Shown: piece after piece, positions 53,525-64,000 of the stretch | Layout of the letters: every line of letters begins with the position of its first letter | Position numbering within the stretch: the stretch's first letter is position 1 | Origin: Cryptomeria japonica | Taxonomy: Eukaryota > Streptophyta > Pinopsida > Cupressales > Cupressaceae | Assembly (NCBI RefSeq): GCF_030272615.1 | Contig: NC_081411.1 | Location: 837,920,136-837,984,135 of the forward strand | DNA length: 64,000 bases | Direction: 5' to 3' | Made by a program: the position numbers and the translations under genes | Notes under the pieces: generated by a model | Told to the model about the DNA's origin: nothing | Database searches by the model: none | Seen by the model: only the letters and a program-made list of their open reading frames with translations

Positions 53525-56289
53525 TTAAGTTTGTTGTTCCACTGCAACATCTTCTAACTATTCTAGGACTTCCTCTTCTTGTACTACATATTTGTTTTTC
53601 CACTCTTGGAACACGTCATCACTTGGCCAGGAGAAGTTAACAATCTTCTTTTTTATCTTATTTAGCCTTTTCCATGTGATTCTCAATTGCCTAACCTTTG
53701 TCTCCAAAAAGCCATAATATGACTTTACATTCTCAATCTCCTCAACTATCTTAATAAATAAAGATGTGTCATACGTATTAATGAACTCATTTACCCATTG
53801 AGACAAGCTATACCCCAGCTCGTCTAGCCATGTATTTTCCTCTTTCAACTAACTAGGACCAACAAAACCCCTAGGAAACAATTCATACTTATGATCAGCA
53901 TATTCTTTTTTATATAAGTGGGCCTTTCTCTTCACACTTTCCCTTTCTTCTACTAACCCGGTCATCCCTTTTACTAACTCACAAGTGGATTTGATATTGG
54001 CATCAACCTCTACCTTTTCATGAGATGAACACATAAGTTCCAACTCCACTTCCCTAGGCATCCACTTATTCGAAATTGGCTCCAAAGTATCCTTATCTTC
54101 TTTCAAAACAATCAAAATATTCAAAATTCTTTTCATGTAAATGTATATAATAGAGGCTCCAACTGAGTCAGCAAATGTCAAGATCGTGCCTCTGACCTTC
54201 TCTTCATATTTGCTTGCAAATAAGGCCTGAGCTTGTTTTATGTTTTCCATCTCATCTTGTATGGTTTCAGTTGCTTGGAAACTAGAGGTCATAGGAGAAG
54301 GGGAAAACTCAATGATGGGACTGGTGGGTGGAGGTCTTGTTGGAGAAGATGCAATCATTAGAGTGGAGGACTCACCCTTCTGGTATTACCCTACCAATTG
54401 ACTTTGTAATTTAGCAATGATACTATCCCTATTGGCTATCTCTCCTTTGGCCTCATTATAAGCCCTTAGAACTATTTCTAATCTCACCTGGATATCAACC
54501 CTCTCCTTTGCTTCCTTATCAGCCACTACCACACTGAATTTTCCAATTTCTAGAACTGTGCTCACAGCTTCTACCACCCCTGTGTCCTAGACTCTCTTCA
54601 CTATCATACCTCCTAGGTAGCTAGATTTTGAGGTGTCCTTCCTTCTTCTGCTCTCATCCCTCTTTAGGGACCACATAACCAAAGCAACATTACCCTTACT
54701 AAATGTCAGTCCTTCTAGGGGCTTGGTTTCTTTCCTTACTACTTCAAGCACTAAGGCATCGGCTATGTCCCATTTAGGAAGGATTAAAACACCAGCCTTT
54801 GACACCATTTCTCTCCACTTTTCAGGAGTAATGGCTTTGAATTATGCCATCATTTCTTGCTTCACCTCTTCCTCCACTGTAGTTGCATCTTTGTGGGGTT
54901 GCTCAATCTTTTTCTTCTCACATCTTGCCTTAAATTGCTCAATGTTTTGTTTCCTAGCAAATTGCATAAAGGACCTTGTTGTGACAAAATTACTATTAGC
55001 CAAGAACTCCTCACTAGCTTGTTTGATAGCAGGGTCTAGCTCCTTTCCTTTGAACCCATCTGTAGTCAATTTTATCTTAGCATTTGGTGGCTCTTCAAGA
55101 ATTCCTTCTTGTGTTTCCTCATAAGTGTAGGCAATCTCCCCAAGACTTCCTAACTGCAACAATTGCTTTGTCGCTGCCTGTTCATCTCCCACATGGATAG
55201 GGGATTGGGATGGAGAGTATAAAGGTTCACCTATTTGCACCTCTTTGCCCACCCTTTTCCTTTTAGGGGAGTTTTGAATGTTAGTGGCATCTCCTATTTC
55301 TCTCTTCCCTTTTGAAGTAGAGGGCTCACTAGCTACCAACACTAGCACACTATACCTTGGCTTCTTATGCATCACATAATCACCTAGAGGGATGGCCTTG
55401 GCAAAGGCAGGCTTGGCTAGAACCAACTTAGCCCTTTCAAGATCATTCCTCATTATAATCTCCCTCTTCTCCTTCAATGTCTACATTAGGTCTTCAAAAT
55501 AAACAATTAAGAATTTAATTTTCTCCTTAAAGGGAGTAAAACTAGACAGAGGATCATAACCACCATCAAATTGGTGAAAAAAATCAAGAGCCTTCTTGTA
55601 TGCTACCCATTTTTCTTTTCTCAATTCTTGCTCATCTAGATTGAATTCATTTTTTATTAGATCCTCACAAAAATGGAACTGATGTGGTCTACCTTTACAT
55701 ACTGCTCTCTTTCTGAACATGCCATTGAATAAATCTTCAGGGTTAGCAAATCTTAATATTGTAGTAGACAACCTATATGGTTGAAAGAAATCATCAAAGT
55801 GTTTCCAGCCACCCTTGGTGATTACAAATTGATGAGCAATGGTGGTGGTTGGGAAAATGGTCCCTTTTCCCCTATTTTTTAACTCTACCTCTTGCACACC
55901 CCCAATTTTCCTTAGGATCTCTACAATTCCTATCTTTAATGGGACTTGATAGGGAAGAAAATATGGAGTTCCTCTGAATCCATAAACTCTAAACACGATA
56001 GAGACAGGGTATAAATATACATCACCCCAGTTGTGTACAATCTTGATACCTTCAGCAAATTCTTTAGGCCTAAGGAACTCTAGGAGAGCCTTAGGGATCC
56101 TAGGGTTTTGTTGGCATAAGAGAATCCTAATTCTCAATGCAAAGCATCTGTCAAACTTCAAGTAGCTGGCATACTCTCTATCCTAGGACAAAATTGTGCT
56201 CCACAATTGCATAGGCATCTCTTCACCATCTTTTTCCTTAACTAGATCCATTTCATCAATGAAGTAATCAACACCTTTAAATAAAAACA
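53525..56289 (-). pseudogene. U1: about 920-codon degraded frame, unknown function
   Basis: One - strand frame is open from the C2 insertion edge (56289) to TAA at 53525-53527. It is interrupted only by point stops near 56186 and at 55481, 54842, 54587, 54386, 53849 and 53558 (five TAG, two TAA). There are no frameshifts. N-terminal part globular: MKFDRCFALRIRILLCQQ, FVITKGGWKHFDDFFQPYR, GRPHQFHFCEDLIKNEF. Middle basic with KRKRVGKEV. C-terminal half coiled-coil-like and charged. No RT, integrase or transposase motif. The start lies beyond C2, outside the window. Its place next to an LTR suggests an extra ORF of an LTR element. Confidence 0.6.
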
Positions 56290-57344
56290 TGTTAGGTCCC
56301 AGAGACAACTGAGAGGGGGGGTGAATCAATTGTCAAACAAATTCAAACCAAAAACAACTTAAACAACCTTAATGCTTAATACTGGTAAATCAGACTTTAT
56401 GTCAGTAGATAGTTTATCAATTAATTACAGTATCGGTAAAGATTAATGCATGAAATAGAAATACAATAACATCCACTACACATAACACCAATATTTGTAT
56501 GTGGAAACCCTGTCAGGGGAAAAACCACAGTGGGAAACCTTACCCACAATCAGATGATACTACTGCATATAGTATGTGTATAAAAATGGGGTCTGCACAT
56601 GCAAAAAGGCCAAGTGCCTAGAGCTCACTGCTCAAACACAAATAGGAGCCACATTGACTACAATTAGATGGTTAAATTCAATAATAATGTACTGCTCAAA
56701 ATAGCATCTTCATATGCTGAATTCAATACCAGTGTAGTTCTGATTGCCTTTACAAAAACCTTGCTTCACCTTCAAATGATGTCTGTGTGTATATCTCTGC
56801 TTATTCTCGCATATACCTTCTTATAATTCTTTTTCCTAATCACCTATCGATCTTACAAATAAGATCTTACATATATACCATAACTTAAGACCAATTTTAG
56901 TAGGTTGGCTCTAAAAGATATTACAATAAAATAATTATAAGTAAATCAATAACCAATGCAATATCTGATTCAACATGTTAGCTTAATGCATTTACAATAA
57001 CAACAAAATCATCTCCAAAGCATGTCATGCTAATCTAGAATAGATAAGCCTGTCGGTGCATAACTTGGACCTATTTGCCGGTAACAACAAATATGCAAAT
57101 ACGAATATACCAATGAACATATCTCCAAGACAAAGTGTCCAAACAATGTCTTCAACATAACCATATGTTTTCCATGTCATTCCAAGTGTCGGTGAACAAT
57201 ATATCCTCCCAGTGTACCCCATACCGGTGATTGTGCATATAGTCACCTACTTGTCGGTGAACATTGCCAATCCTCTAAAGTGCCAGAGTTGATAAGTGTT
57301 GAAGGTATTGACATCAATGACAAAACCATACCAAAATACCAACA
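56290..57344 (-). repeat. C2 3' LTR
   Basis: TGTTAGGTCCC to ATACCAACA on the + strand, 1055 bp, the reverse complement of the C1 LTR family. The outer flank is AAACA (56285-56289); its partner copy lies outside the window. Confidence 0.94.
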
Positions 57345-57356
57345 ATCTCCCCCTTT
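57345..57356 (-). promoter_or_regulatory. C2 polypurine tract
   Basis: On the - strand AAAGGGGGAGAT, next to the LTR. Confidence 0.92.
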
Positions 57357-57728
57357 TGGCATTCATGGCAACACAAGATGGAAAAACAATCAAAGTGCCA
57401 AAATAGAAATGCCCAAAACCAATAAGCCAATAATCTACCAAAAGAGATCATAACAGGAATCAAAATTCAGATACAGAGAGTAATCAATCTCTCCCAAAGT
57501 AACAGTCTCTCCCCCTGAGAGTAACATGTGTTCTCCTTGTGTTTTTCCATATCAATATCTCCCCCTTTGACATCAAATGCCAAAGCCAATACAAAAGATA
57601 GGTTCAAATACAAAATACCAACCAATTCAGTATGCCAACTACTACCCCTGAGAAGTAGCTCTCCTCATAAAAGACAAAGTGAAAGATTTCTTTGTTAATT
57701 TTGTCGGTTGATGACAAATGTCAACTGT
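57357..57728 (-). other. C2 3' untranslated zone
   Basis: Non-coding. Contains inverted counterparts of the C1 GGGGAGAGATT words (CTCTCCCCC near 57506). Confidence 0.6.
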
Positions 57729-59912
57729 CTAATTCTCTACCAGTGGGGGTATGACCCCAAGCTGGTCTCTAAGATATTCGAAAGTCTCCTTAGGCAAAGG
57801 CTTAGTGAAAATATCTACAATCTGCTCTTTAGTATTCACATAAACCAGTTTTACTTCTTTTGCTTCAACATTCTCTTTCAGAAAGTTCAATTTGATAGAA
57901 ACATGTTTAGTTTTAGAATGTGGTACTCGATTCTTAGATATATCAATTGCTACAGTGTTATCACAATAGATAGTTATAGGTTCCTTGCATTTTACTTTTA
58001 TGTCCTTCAATATTTTCTTAAGCCATAATACTTGTGTACAGTTAGTTGTTGCTGCAACATATTCTGATTCTGCTATTTATAAAGATGTACAACTTTGTTT
58101 CTTACTCAACCAAGAAATTAATCTGCTTCCAAGAAAAAATGCTCCACCAGTGGTTCTTTTTCTGTCATCCACATCTCCTACCCAATTTGCATCTGTGTAT
58201 GCACATAATTCAAAGTTTTCATCTCTAGGATATCATAAACCAAGATTTGTAGTGCCTTGTAAGTACCAAAAAATCCTTTTTACTACTAATTCATGATTTT
58301 CTCTAGGATTACTCTGAAATCTTAAAACAATACATGCTACATTTATAATATCAGGTCTTGTTTGTGTTAAATACAACAGGCCTCCTATCATAGACTTGTA
58401 CCTAGTCGGATTAGTAGGTGTAGATACATTCCTTAGTGATAATTTGTCATTTGTAGTTATAGGTGTGCTTACCGGTTTAGAGTTCTCCATCCCAAATTTC
58501 TTTAGTAACTCCTTCAAGTACTTGGATTGACTCAAGAATATACCTTTATCAATCTGTGAAATTTGCAATCCTAAAAAGAATTTTATCTCTCCAATCATAG
58601 ACATTTCAAATTCATGTTGTATTTCAATAGAAAAGTCATTACATAATCCATCTTCTCCTCCAAAGATTATATCATCAACAAAAACTTCTATAACCAAGAT
58701 GTCATCATTAGTCACTTTATAGTATAAGTTGCTGTCAACATTACCTTTAGAAAAACTAATCTTCAAAAGATATTTATTCAATCTAGCATACTAAGCTCTT
58801 GGAGCTTGCTTCAACCCATACAAAGTTTTCCTTAACCTACAAACCATATATTTGTTATCTGTCAAAGAAAATCTATCAGGTTGCTCAATGTAAACTTCTT
58901 CTTCAAGATCTCCATTCAAAAATGCACATTTAATATCCATTTGATATACTTTGTAGTTCTTGTGTGCTGCAAAAGCTAAGAATAATCTAACTGCCTAAAT
59001 TCTAGCTATCAGTGCAAAGGTTTCATTATAATCAATTCCTTCTTTCTAAGAATATCCCTTACACACTAGTCTTGTTTTATTTCTGATTACCTTCCCATCT
59101 TCATTAAGTTTGTTTTTGAATACCCATTTTGCTCTAATCACATTTTTGTCTTTAGGCTGGGGAACTAATGTCCAAGTGTTATTTTTCTCAATTTGTTGTA
59201 GTTCCTCTTCCATAACTTTAATCCAGTGCTCATCTTTACATGCCTCATTAATTGATGATGGTTCAATTTGAGAAATAAGACATACCTCTTCATTTGTCAG
59301 TCTTCCTCTTATCATAAATCCTTGATACTTGTTCCCAATTATCTAATTTTCAGAGTGGTTCAATCTTACATAATGGGGTGTCTTCGTTTGTTGTTGTTCC
59401 TCAGTTATAGTGGAATTTTCAGATGATACCAGTGTAACTGGATCTTCATTCTGTACCAGTGGATTCAATATAGGTTAATTTGTCAGTATCTTTATTGCTG
59501 GTTTAGAGTCTATATACCTTGAAGTTCCTCTAAACTGTTCATCAATCTTCACATTTGTACTCTCAACAATTTTCTGCAATCTCTTGTTAAAACATCTATA
59601 TGCTTTTCTCTTAGATGAATAACCAAGAAATATTCCTTCATCACTTCTAGGATCAGATTTTCCAATATACTCATCTCTTCTATTATAGCATTTACTTCCA
59701 AATATTCTAAAATATTTAAGAGTAGGAGTAATACCAAACCATAGTTCATGAGGGGTCTTACCAGTTTCACCTTTGATGTGAACTTTGTTGAATGTATAGA
59801 CCGTTGTGCTTACTGCCTCTCTCCAATATACATGTGGTAGATTTTCTTTAGATAACATACTTCTAGCTGCATCCAAGATAGTTATGTTTTTCCTTTCTAC
59901 AACTCCATTCTG
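57729..59912 (-). pseudogene. C2 partial integrase, reverse transcriptase and RNase H
   Basis: A single frame. It starts in integrase at the catalytic Glu region (QNGVVERKNITILDAARSML, YWREAVSTTVYTFNKV, DEGIFLGYSSKRKAYRC), then IRAKWVFKNKLNEDGKVIR. After TAG 59046-59048 (C1 has Gln) come the RT core, a TAG at 58791-58793 (C1 has Trp) and the box FVDDIIFGGEDGLC. Further on are FFLGLQISQIDKGIFLSQS, RNase H (AYTDANW, DNTVAIDISKN) and LGVIPPLVEN. Better preserved than C1 in places, but no longer functional. Confidence 0.92.
59903..59912 (-). other. C2 deletion junction at CAGAATGGAG
   Basis: Left of it the sequence is integrase (QQNGVVE context); right of it gag (NYGIWKIRME context). The 10-mer CAGAATGGAG fits both: C1 integrase has it at about 48692-48701, and C1 gag has the near match TAAGGATGGAG. 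The reading frames differ, so the join is out of frame. Confidence 0.8.
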
Positions 59913-60020
59913 ATCTTCCATATACCATAGTTGGTTCCATCAAGTTTAGGACTGTCCTTCCTGAAATAGTTAGTAGACATTGGATCTCCTCAAGCTGTTA
60001 AACTTCTGCAAAAAGAGGAC
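59913..60020 (-). pseudogene. C2 gag remnant
   Basis: About 25 codons of the gag opening (RKDSPKLDGTNYGIWKIRM) and the short leader after the PBS. Everything downstream to mid-integrase is deleted. Confidence 0.85.
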
Positions 60021-60023
60021 TTC

Positions 60024-60035
60024 GCTCTGATACCA
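60024..60035 (-). promoter_or_regulatory. C2 primer binding site
   Basis: The - strand reads TGGTATCAGAGC, a perfect match to the usual initiator tRNA-Met site, two bases from the LTR. Confidence 0.95.
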
Positions 60036-60037
60036 AT

Positions 60038-60636
60038 TGTTAGGTCTCGGAGACAACTAAGAGGGGGGGTGAATCAGTTGTCAAACAAATTCAAACCAAA
60101 AACAACTTAACCAACCTTAATACTTAATACCGATAAATCAGACTTTATGTTGGTAGACAATTTATCAATTAATTATAGTACCAGTAAAGATTAATGCATG
60201 AAATAGAAAGACAATAACATCCACTACATACAACACCAATATTTGTATGTGGAAACCCTGGAAGGGGAAAAACCATGGTGGGAAACCTTACCCACAATCA
60301 GATGATACTACTGCAGATAGTATGTGTATAAAAATGAGGTCTGTACATGCAGAAAGGCCAAGCGCCTAGAGCTCACTACTCAAACACAAATAGGAGTCAC
60401 GCTGACTACAATTGGATGGTTAAATGAAATAATATTGTACTTCTCAAAATAACATCTTCATATACTGGATTCAGTACCAGTGTAGTTTTGATTGCCTTTA
60501 CAAAAACCTTGCTTCACCTTCAAATGATGTATGTGTGTATAGCTCTTCTTATTCTTGCATATGCCTTCTTATAATTATTTTTTCCTATTGCCTATTGATC
60601 TTACAAATAAGATCTTACATATATACCATAACTTAA
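60038..60636 (-). repeat. C2 5' LTR, truncated by C3
   Basis: Starts TGTTAGGTCTCGG and matches 56290 onward for 599 bases to ...ATAACTTAA, where the C3 LTR begins. The rest is outside the window. Confidence 0.93.
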
Positions 60637-60972
60637 TGTTAGGGTTTGAAGCAAATCCGAAGCAAATATGAACTAACAATTATATGCAGATTTAAATACA
60701 AAAGATAAAGAAATAAAACAGGACACAGATAACACAGAGATTTAACGTGGTTCACCCAAAATGGGTTACGTCCACCATACACAGTCATCCAATCTTTCTT
60801 ATTATCCAACAAAAATAGTACATCAACCTTACAATGCCTTAAGCATTCCAGCCGCTTATAACATGCGTTTTTAGGGAAACAAACAAAGTTGGCCTTTTTA
60901 GGGTTTTATTATAAGGTTGGTTTTCTTAGGGAAACAAACAATACTTTGCTGATCAATCACCACATTTTAACA
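60637..60972 (-). repeat. C3 3' LTR
   Basis: TGTTAGGGTTTGAAGC to CATTTTAACA on the + strand, about 336 bp, with an AACGTGGTTCACCC segment typical of short Copia LTRs. Flanked on the outer side by CTTAA (60632-60636), the probable target duplication. Confidence 0.88.
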
Positions 60973-60983
60973 ATCTCCCACTT
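60973..60983 (-). promoter_or_regulatory. C3 polypurine tract
   Basis: On the - strand AAGTGGGAGAT next to the LTR, the common form in Tork-like elements. Confidence 0.85.
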
Positions 60984-61114
60984 GGAGACTGATACTACAC
61001 GACACCACTATACATGCAACATCCACTGGATAAAAAACTAGGACTCGATTGGTATAAATTCCACAATTATCAATCAAGAAGCCCAATAGAAACTGATGAA
61101 GAAATCAACTTCTC

Positions 61115-61752
61115 CTATGGAACTGCCTTCATGAACATATCAGCAAGATTCTCACTTGTGTGAATCTTCTCAAGCCGTAACTGACCCTCATCCAAAATAG
61201 TCTGGATGAAGTGGTACTTGAGTTGAATGTGCTTTATCCTTGAATGAAAAACAGAGTTCTTCACAACATGAATGGCACTCTGGCTATCAGTATACAATGG
61301 GCTATCCTCTTGTGTCTAACCCAATTCCTCTAGAAAACATTGCAACCAAATCATCTCCTTGCTGGCTTCTGTAGTAGCAACATACTCAGCTTCAGTGGTT
61401 GAAAGTGCAACAACCTTTTGTAGCCTAGAAATCCAGCTGACTGCAGTTCCCCCTATAGTAAAAACATACCCTGTAGTACTCCTCCATGAATCAATATCAC
61501 CCACCAGATCAGAGTCAACAAATCCACTTAGAGCAGCATTAGATCATTTGAAACATAATGCCTTCGTAGTAGTTCCTTTCAAATACCAAAAAATCCATTT
61601 CATAGCATTCCAATGTTCCATACTCGAATTACTCATAAACCTGCTCAATCTCCCACTCCATGTGCAATATCTAGCCTTGTTCATACCATTGCATACATCA
61701 GACTGCCAATAGCTGATGAATACGGGATGTTAGACATTTTATTAACCTCTTC
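61115..61752 (-). pseudogene. C3 RNase H
   Basis: Reads FWYLKGTTTKALCF, VGDIDSWRSTTGYVFTIGGT, VSWISRLQKVVALSTTEAEY, then a TAA, LYTDSQSAIHVVKNSVFH and HTSENLADMFMKAVP. All are standard Copia RNase H blocks, including the D of DSQSAI. It is frame-shifted relative to RT and has stops. Confidence 0.9.
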
Positions 61753-62652
61753 CTATGCCTTTGGGCACATCTCCTTAGTCAATTTGAAATGACTAGCCAA
61801 AGGTGTACTAACTGCTTTTGCATTCTGCATGTTAAATCTTTTCAACACCTTCTTTATATACTCACTTTGGGACAAATTCAAGGTTCTATTTTTCTTGTCC
61901 CATGTAATCCTCATACCAAGAATTTGCTTAGCTGCACCCAAATCCTTCATAGCAAATGACCTAGCTAATTTTTGTTTAAGATCATTTATATGTTGCATGT
62001 TAGACCCAACAACAAGCATGTCATCAACATAAAGTAACAGGATAATATAACTGCCATTATCAAATCTCTTAAAATATACACAATGATCAGAATGACATCT
62101 ATGATAACCGTGTTCAGCCATGAAACTATCAAATTTTAAATACCATTGTCGGGGTGCTTGCTTTAGGCCATACAGACTTTTCTTCAACCTGCACACCAAG
62201 TTCTCCTTACCTTTGACCTCATATCCCTGTGGTTGTAACATGTAAATTTCCTCCTCCAAATCTCCATGGAGAAAAGCTATTTTGACATCTAATTGTTCAA
62301 GATGTAAATCATCTGCAACCACAAGACTATGTATAGTTCTAATTGAAGTCATTTTTATAACTGGAGAAAATATTTCATCATAATCTATACCCTTTTTTTG
62401 TGCAAAACCTTTTACCACAAGTCTGGCCTTATATCTTTTCTGACCTCCTTCCTCCTCCTTCAGCTGATAAACCCATTTTTTAGGCAAGGCTCTTTTTTCT
62501 GCAGGTAAAGGGACTAAGTCCCAAGTCTTATTTTTCATCAAGGAGTCCATCTCCTCTTTCATGCACAGCTCCCACTGTTGTTTGGCATCTACCTGCATTG
62601 CTTCTTCATATTCTTCTGGTTCACCAGAATCCATTAATAAAATAGAATACAA
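61753..62652 (-). pseudogene. C3 reverse transcriptase (300-codon open segment)
   Basis: Long open segment: WELCMKEEMDSLMKNKTWDL, LPKKWVYQLKEEEGG, LEQLDVKIAFLHGDLEEEIY, RLKKSLYGLKQAPRQWYLKF, the intact catalytic box LLYVDDMLVVGSN and MKDLGAAKQILGMRI. The Asp residues of RT are present. It is in frame with the integrase upstream but preceded by stops and followed by a frameshift, so the whole is non-functional. Confidence 0.93.
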
Positions 62653-63576
62653 AGAAGGAGAAAATATTTCAGGGGGTCTACTTGTCCTCGTAGAACATCT
62701 AACACTTGTAGGAGTTTGTGGGAAAATCTATTGTTGCAGAGCATCAGGTACCTGTGGCATTTCATTTTTAGGAATCTCATCCAACACCACATATTCTTGT
62801 TTGTCCTATTCATGCTTCTTTTCCTGCATCTGTTCTTTATACATAACCTTCTCATTGAATATAACATCTCTACTTCTGATTATTTTCTTATTTTCAAAAT
62901 CCCATAATCGATAGCCATATTCATCTATCCCATATCCAATGAAGGTATATTTATGAGATTTAGCATCAAGCTTGGTTCTGTTTTCTTTATCAACATGGAC
63001 AAAAGCTTCCCAACCAAAAGTTTTTAGAAAAGAATAATTTATCTCTTTACCAGTCCATGCCTCCTCTGGAATACCACCATCCAAAGGGGTTGAAGGTCCT
63101 CTATTTATCAAATACATAGTAGTATGTACAACATCTACCCAAAAATGTAAGGGCAATCCAGCATGCAATCTCATGCTCCTCATGCATTCCATGATTGTCT
63201 TTTTCATTCTCTCTAACACACCATTTTCGTATGGAGTTTTTGGAACTATCTTCTACTTTCGAATCTCATTTAAGGAGTAGTAATCTTCAAATGCTTTGTT
63301 GCAATACTCACCTCCATTATCCGATCTGAGACACTTCAACTTTTTTCCTGTCTCATTCTCAACCAAAGTTTTCCATTTCTTAAAAGTTTCAAAAACATCT
63401 GATTTTTATTTTAGGAAATATACCCATGTTTTTCTGGTTGAGTCATCAATAAAAATAACATAATAACAAGAGCCACCAAGAGATGATACCTGAGCCAGTC
63501 CCCATACATCTGAATGTACAAGCTCTAACTTCTCACTCTTCTTCTCTTTCCCAACCTTGAGAAATCTGACTCTTTT
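62653..63576 (-). pseudogene. C3 integrase
   Basis: Catalytic region [28 protein letters not shown] and TPYENGVLERMKKTIME hold the D, D and E positions. Then LPLHFWVDVVHTTMYLINRG, SFLKTFGWEAFVHVD, GYGIDEYGYRLWDF. Stops at 62806, in the DDE core near 63409 and near 63255. Confidence 0.9.
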
Positions 63577-64000
63577 CTATTTACCATAAACACAATTTTC
63601 ACAGAACTCTAAATCAATCTTCTTTAGTCCTAGAAATAGATTTTTGGAGTGAAGGGTTTTCATCCCTTTCTCACTCATGTGCCCAAGCCTATGGTGCCAC
63701 ATTATTGAATCTGTTCTTGCAACATTTATTGTTGTTGTCCCTGCAGTAACTTTATCTGTAGTAGCTAAGGTAGAGTAAGTGTTACTAGTGCATAGATATA
63801 ATGTGCCTACCTTTGCACCTTTAGCTACTACTAATGATCCTTTAGTGACTTTCCACATACTGTCTGAGAAGGTAACTATGTAACCTTCACTACCTAGTTG
63901 CCCTATAGAAATTAAATTTCTTCTTAAATTAGGAACATGTCTTAGCTCCTGCAGAAACTAGTCATTACCATTCTGCAACTTGATCTTTATCTTTCCTTTT
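63577..64000 (-). pseudogene. C3 pre-integrase region, continuing out of the window
   Basis: GSLVVAKGAKVGTLYLCTS and IMWHHRLGHMSEKGMKTLHS, then LEFCENCVYGK form the zinc-binding H-H/C-C unit (W-H-x3-L-G-H and C-x2-C). TAG/TTA-type stops flank it. Protease lies further right, outside the window. Confidence 0.88.

Larger units (their letters stand above)
56290..60636 (-). mobile_element. C2: deleted sister of C1 (SIRE-like Copia)
   Basis: A 3' LTR (56290-57344), PPT, RNase H, RT, part of integrase, a scrap of gag, a perfect PBS and a truncated 5' LTR (60038-60636). Gag, protease and the first half of integrase are removed by one deletion. The 5' LTR is cut by C3. It is inserted in U1. Confidence 0.92.
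60637..64000 (-). mobile_element. C3: Tork-like Ty1/Copia element, 3' half
   Basis: A 3' LTR (60637-60972), PPT, RNase H, RT, integrase and pre-integrase on the - strand; gag, protease and the 5' LTR lie right of the window. RT motifs (KARLVVKGFAQKKGIDYDEIFSP in pieces, LLYVDDMLVVG) resemble the Tork/Tnt1 group. It sits inside the C2 LTR, so it is the youngest layer at this end. Confidence 0.9.

Overview
This window is plant nuclear DNA made almost entirely of nested LTR retrotransposons. I see no ordinary host gene, rRNA gene or tRNA gene. The AT-rich sequence, several different Ty3/Gypsy and Ty1/Copia families, one 4.2-kb LTR, and deep nesting suggest a seed plant with a large repeat-rich genome, most likely a gymnosperm (conifer). 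That host assignment is inference from the style of the elements, not from a marker gene.

Layout, with working names. (1) G2, a + strand Tat-like Gypsy element, runs from before base 1 to about 17404. It holds a leader, a gag-protease frame, the C-terminal tail of integrase, a long 3' zone carrying an antisense plant mobile domain (PMD) fragment, a hairpin, a polypurine tract (PPT) and the 3' LTR. (2) G1, a - strand gag-protease-only element (1350-9173), sits in the G2 leader with a perfect ACTTG target duplication. (3) G4 (about 17405-22062, - strand) is an element stub with a Met-tRNA-type primer binding site (PBS) and an unusually long LTR (17837-22062). It lies in the RNase H region of G3. 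(4) G3 (22063-26608 plus 52322-about 53504, - strand) is a Gypsy element with gag, protease and RNase H but no RT, and its gag is interrupted by a 995-bp TIR element. (5) C1, a SIRE-like Copia element (26609-52321, + strand, ATACTT duplication), sits in the G3 leader. (6) A 19-kb composite (28990-47992) splits C1 between its protease and the pre-integrase region. It consists of E2a (28990-44199, - strand, no gag-pol), N3 inserted inside E2a (35666-42200, + strand, ATACC duplication), and E2b (44200-47992), an inverted partial relative of E2a. (7) U1 (53525-56289, - strand) is one long degraded frame of about 920 codons of unknown function. (8) C2 (56290-60636, - strand) is a deleted sister of C1 inserted into U1. 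(9) C3 (60637 to beyond 64000, - strand), a Tork-like Copia, is inserted into the 5' LTR of C2.

Almost everything is non-autonomous or degraded. Only the Copia elements C1, C2 and C3 still show reverse transcriptase; none of the Gypsy-type units (G1, G2, G3, E2a/E2b) does within the window. In-frame stops are often TAG where a sister copy has CAG or TGG, as expected from C-to-T decay of methylated plant DNA.

The parts least explained by known families are the N3 second frame (37973-41141), the U1 frame, the 16-residue-repeat protein present in E2a and E2b, the antisense PMD fragment, and a hairpin just upstream of the PPT that is kept in both G2 and E2a with a different inner stem.
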